A model generated the notes under the pieces. It was not told where the DNA came from, did not search any database, and worked only from the letters and a program-made list of their open reading frames with translations. Shown here one piece after another: positions 62,600 through 64,000 of a DNA stretch of 64,000 bases. The position numbers were made by a program, and so were the translations under genes. The stretch is from Thermoflexus hugenholtzii JAD2 (GTDB lineage: Bacteria > Chloroflexota > Chloroflexia > Chloroflexales > Roseiflexaceae), in the NCBI GenBank assembly GCA_945881915.1, contig CAMCVW010000007.1:1-64000 (forward strand), written 5' to 3'. The stretch's first letter is position 1. Every line of letters starts with the position of its first letter.

Positions 62600-63415
62600 A
62601 TGGCTTCATTCGGTACCCGTTTGGCAGAAGCAATCGACACCAAAAACAGCCTCCTCTGCGTGGGACTCGACCCAGATATGCAGCGCATTCCTGCGCACCT
62701 ACGAGACCATCCCGATGCGGTGTATCGGTTTTGTCACGACATCGTCGCCGCAACGCACGACCTCGCCGCCAGCTTCAAACCTAACATCGCGTTCTTCGAA
62801 GCCCTCGGCGCGGGTGGGGTCGAGGTGCTGGCCCGTGTCATGGCATTGTCACCCAGCACGCTGTGGATACTCGACGCCAAACGCGGCGACATCGGCAATA
62901 CCGCTGCAGCCTATGCCAGTGCCGCGTTTGATTACCTCAACGCAGACGCAATTACACTCAACCCCTACCTGGGCGGCGATAGCCTCGAACCATTCCTCAC
63001 GCATCCAGATCGCGGGTCGTTCTTGCTGTGTCGTACATCAAATCCAGGCAGCACTGAAGTACAAGAACTCGTGCTCGCCGACGGCAGACCGCTCTATCTG
63101 GCGGTCGCCCAACTCGCCCAACAGCAGTGGAATGGCAACGATAACGTCGGTCTCGTCGTCGGCGCTACCCAACCGGCAGCCCTCGCAACGGTACGTGCCC
63201 ACTGCCCAGATTTGCCCATCCTGCTGCCCGGGGTCGGTGCCCAAGGCGGTGATTTGCAGACTGCCGTCACAGCCGGTATCGACCGCAACGGTCGCGGTCT
63301 GCTCGTGAACGTGTCGCGCAGTGTCCTCTATGCAGCGTCCGATCGGACGTTTGCGCACGCTGCCCGTACCGAGGCACTGCGCATGCGCGATGCCATCAAC
63401 GCAGCCCGCCCATAA
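62600..63415 (+). CDS. pyrF: orotidine 5'-phosphate decarboxylase, type 2
   Basis: A 271-residue TIM-barrel enzyme of the longer type-2 family: LLCVGLDPDMQRIP, FKPNIAFFEALGAGG, WILDAKRGDIGNTAAAYA (catalytic Lys-Asp motif) and LPGVGAQGGDLQTAV. It makes UMP from OMP. The start at 62600 is preceded by GAGAGGA at a rather long distance. It is monocistronic and divergent from rpoD. Confidence 0.93.
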   Translation: MASFGTRLAEAIDTKNSLLCVGLDPDMQRIPAHLRDHPDAVYRFCHDIVAATHDLAASFKPNIAFFEALGAGGVEVLARVMALSPSTLWILDAKRGDIGNTAAAYASAAFDYLNADAITLNPYLGGDSLEPFLTHPDRGSFLLCRTSNPGSTEVQELVLADGRPLYLAVAQLAQQQWNGNDNVGLVVGATQPAALATVRAHCPDLPILLPGVGAQGGDLQTAVTAGIDRNGRGLLVNVSRSVLYAASDRTFAHAARTEALRMRDAINAARP

Positions 63416-63450
63416 ACGACCGTACGACACGTGCTCCGAATCAATCCAAA

Positions 63451-63473
63451 GGGGACGCATGTTATGCGTCCCC
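63451..63473. terminator. hairpin between pyrF and the solute-binding protein gene
   Basis: GGGGACGCAT (63451-63460) pairs with ATGCGTCCCC (63464-63473), with a GTT loop. There is only a short T-run on the minus side. It lies between convergent genes and probably ends transcription from both. Confidence 0.7.
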
Positions 63474-63515
63474 TGTCGTCATGCTATTGGTCCGACATCC
63501 ACACCACTGCACCAT

Positions 63516-64000
63516 TTATGGTTGGATATCTCCACTGATTTCTTGTGAACGAGCCACAAACCAATGCGTCAGATTGCGGAACCGAGAATCGCGCCCAAAC
63601 AACAGATTAATCATGCCCGGCATATCGGTGCGCTGCGTCAACGCAGTACCACCCAAATCACTGACCGTTGCGTAGACTTCGAGCGGTTGGTACATGATGA
63701 TACTCGGTGCTAGTTCTATCCAACGCTGTTGGAAGTCATAGTAGAGCTCCGTCCGTAATTCTTGGTCAGTCTGAATGCGCGCCAAAGACAATGCATCGTC
63801 GACAACCTGGTCCTGCAATCCGGCATAGTTCCGTCCGATAGTGACTTGGCTCGAATGCCACAATTCGTAGACGTCTGGATCGGCCCCGAGGCGCTGCCAG
63901 CCATGCAACGCCAGATCGTATTCGCCTGCTTCGAGTCGTTGCCGCAAGGTATCTGCATCGAGAACCGTCACCGTCACTGCTACCCCGACAGCACCGAGCT
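63516..64000 (-). CDS. C-terminal part of a peptide/nickel ABC substrate-binding protein (family 5)
   Basis: About 160 codons of a protein whose start lies beyond the window edge. The frame is open to base 64000, beginning LGAVGVAVTVTVLDAD. LRQRLEAGEYDLALHGWQRLGADPDVYELWHS is typical of the last third of SBP_bac_5 proteins, and the final third is ELYYDFQQRWIELAPSIIMYQP. Such proteins capture oligopeptides or other small solutes outside the membrane. Confidence 0.85.
   Translation of the reverse strand, partial: LGAVGVAVTVTVLDADTLRQRLEAGEYDLALHGWQRLGADPDVYELWHSSQVTIGRNYAGLQDQVVDDALSLARIQTDQELRTELYYDFQQRWIELAPSIIMYQPLEVYATVSDLGGTALTQRTDMPGMINLLFGRDSRFRNLTHWFVARSQEISGDIQP

Overview
The window looks like a piece of a Chloroflexota chromosome, close to class Chloroflexia. 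This is an inference from gene content: luciferase-like (LLM) oxidoreductases, DinB proteins, FHA proteins beside rho, RNase Y, DUF983, a DUF92 protein, and a primary sigma factor with a long insert. No rRNA or other decisive taxonomic marker is present. Most genes are bacterial housekeeping genes packed into short operons with ATGA or TAATG overlaps. Aconitase and heme A synthase suggest aerobic respiration. A tRNA-Val(GAC) is the only RNA gene found. There is no CRISPR array, insertion sequence or prophage.

Layout. 1-5.7 kb: heptamer-type repeat arrays, a DUF4287 protein, two SRPBCC proteins, a cysteine hydrolase, a SnoaL-like protein, a Nudix hydrolase, an unknown gene, and mutL behind a promoter that carries a LexA-like palindrome. 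A 33-residue membrane protein lies antisense at the mutL 3' end. 5.7-15 kb: an LLM oxidoreductase, murI with a phytol/dolichol-kinase-like gene, an MFS transporter, a prenyl synthase homologue lacking its Asp-rich motifs, two unknown membrane proteins, and acnA. 15-25 kb: an operon of two FAH-fold enzymes around a glycosidase-like lipoprotein, a TPR pair, two divergent LLM oxidoreductases, DinB, a RibD/DHFR-fold protein and a two-gene chromate transporter. 25-28 kb: tRNA-Val, DUF983, a frameshifted DinB-like pseudogene and rny.

28.2-36.2 kb is the most unusual block. It is a one-direction operon encoding a membrane-bound group-4 [NiFe]-hydrogenase-like complex: a large subunit keeping all four Cys ligands, two antiporter-like subunits, an HyfE/NuoK-like subunit, a NuoB-like small subunit and a NuoH-like subunit. 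It runs straight into an ABC ATPase with altered signature, Q-loop and H-loop motifs and its membrane partner. No NuoC-like subunit, ferredoxin-like subunit or hydrogenase maturation gene is visible.

36-47 kb: ctaA, tsaE-tsaB-subtilase, a phytoene-desaturase-like oxidoreductase, a sugar isomerase-like protein, and an RND permease and adaptor pair behind a hairpin leader. 47-64 kb: an unknown gene divergent from rho, two FHA proteins and manA, a dynamin-like GTPase, an S9 peptidase, an MBL hydrolase with a glycosyltransferase, a rhodanese with a DUF92 protein, the scpA-HD-sigma factor cluster, pyrF, and the 3' end of a family-5 solute-binding protein.

A recurring structural feature is a set of seven-base tandem repeats next to genes. 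In three places the repeat contains the stop codon of the adjacent gene.
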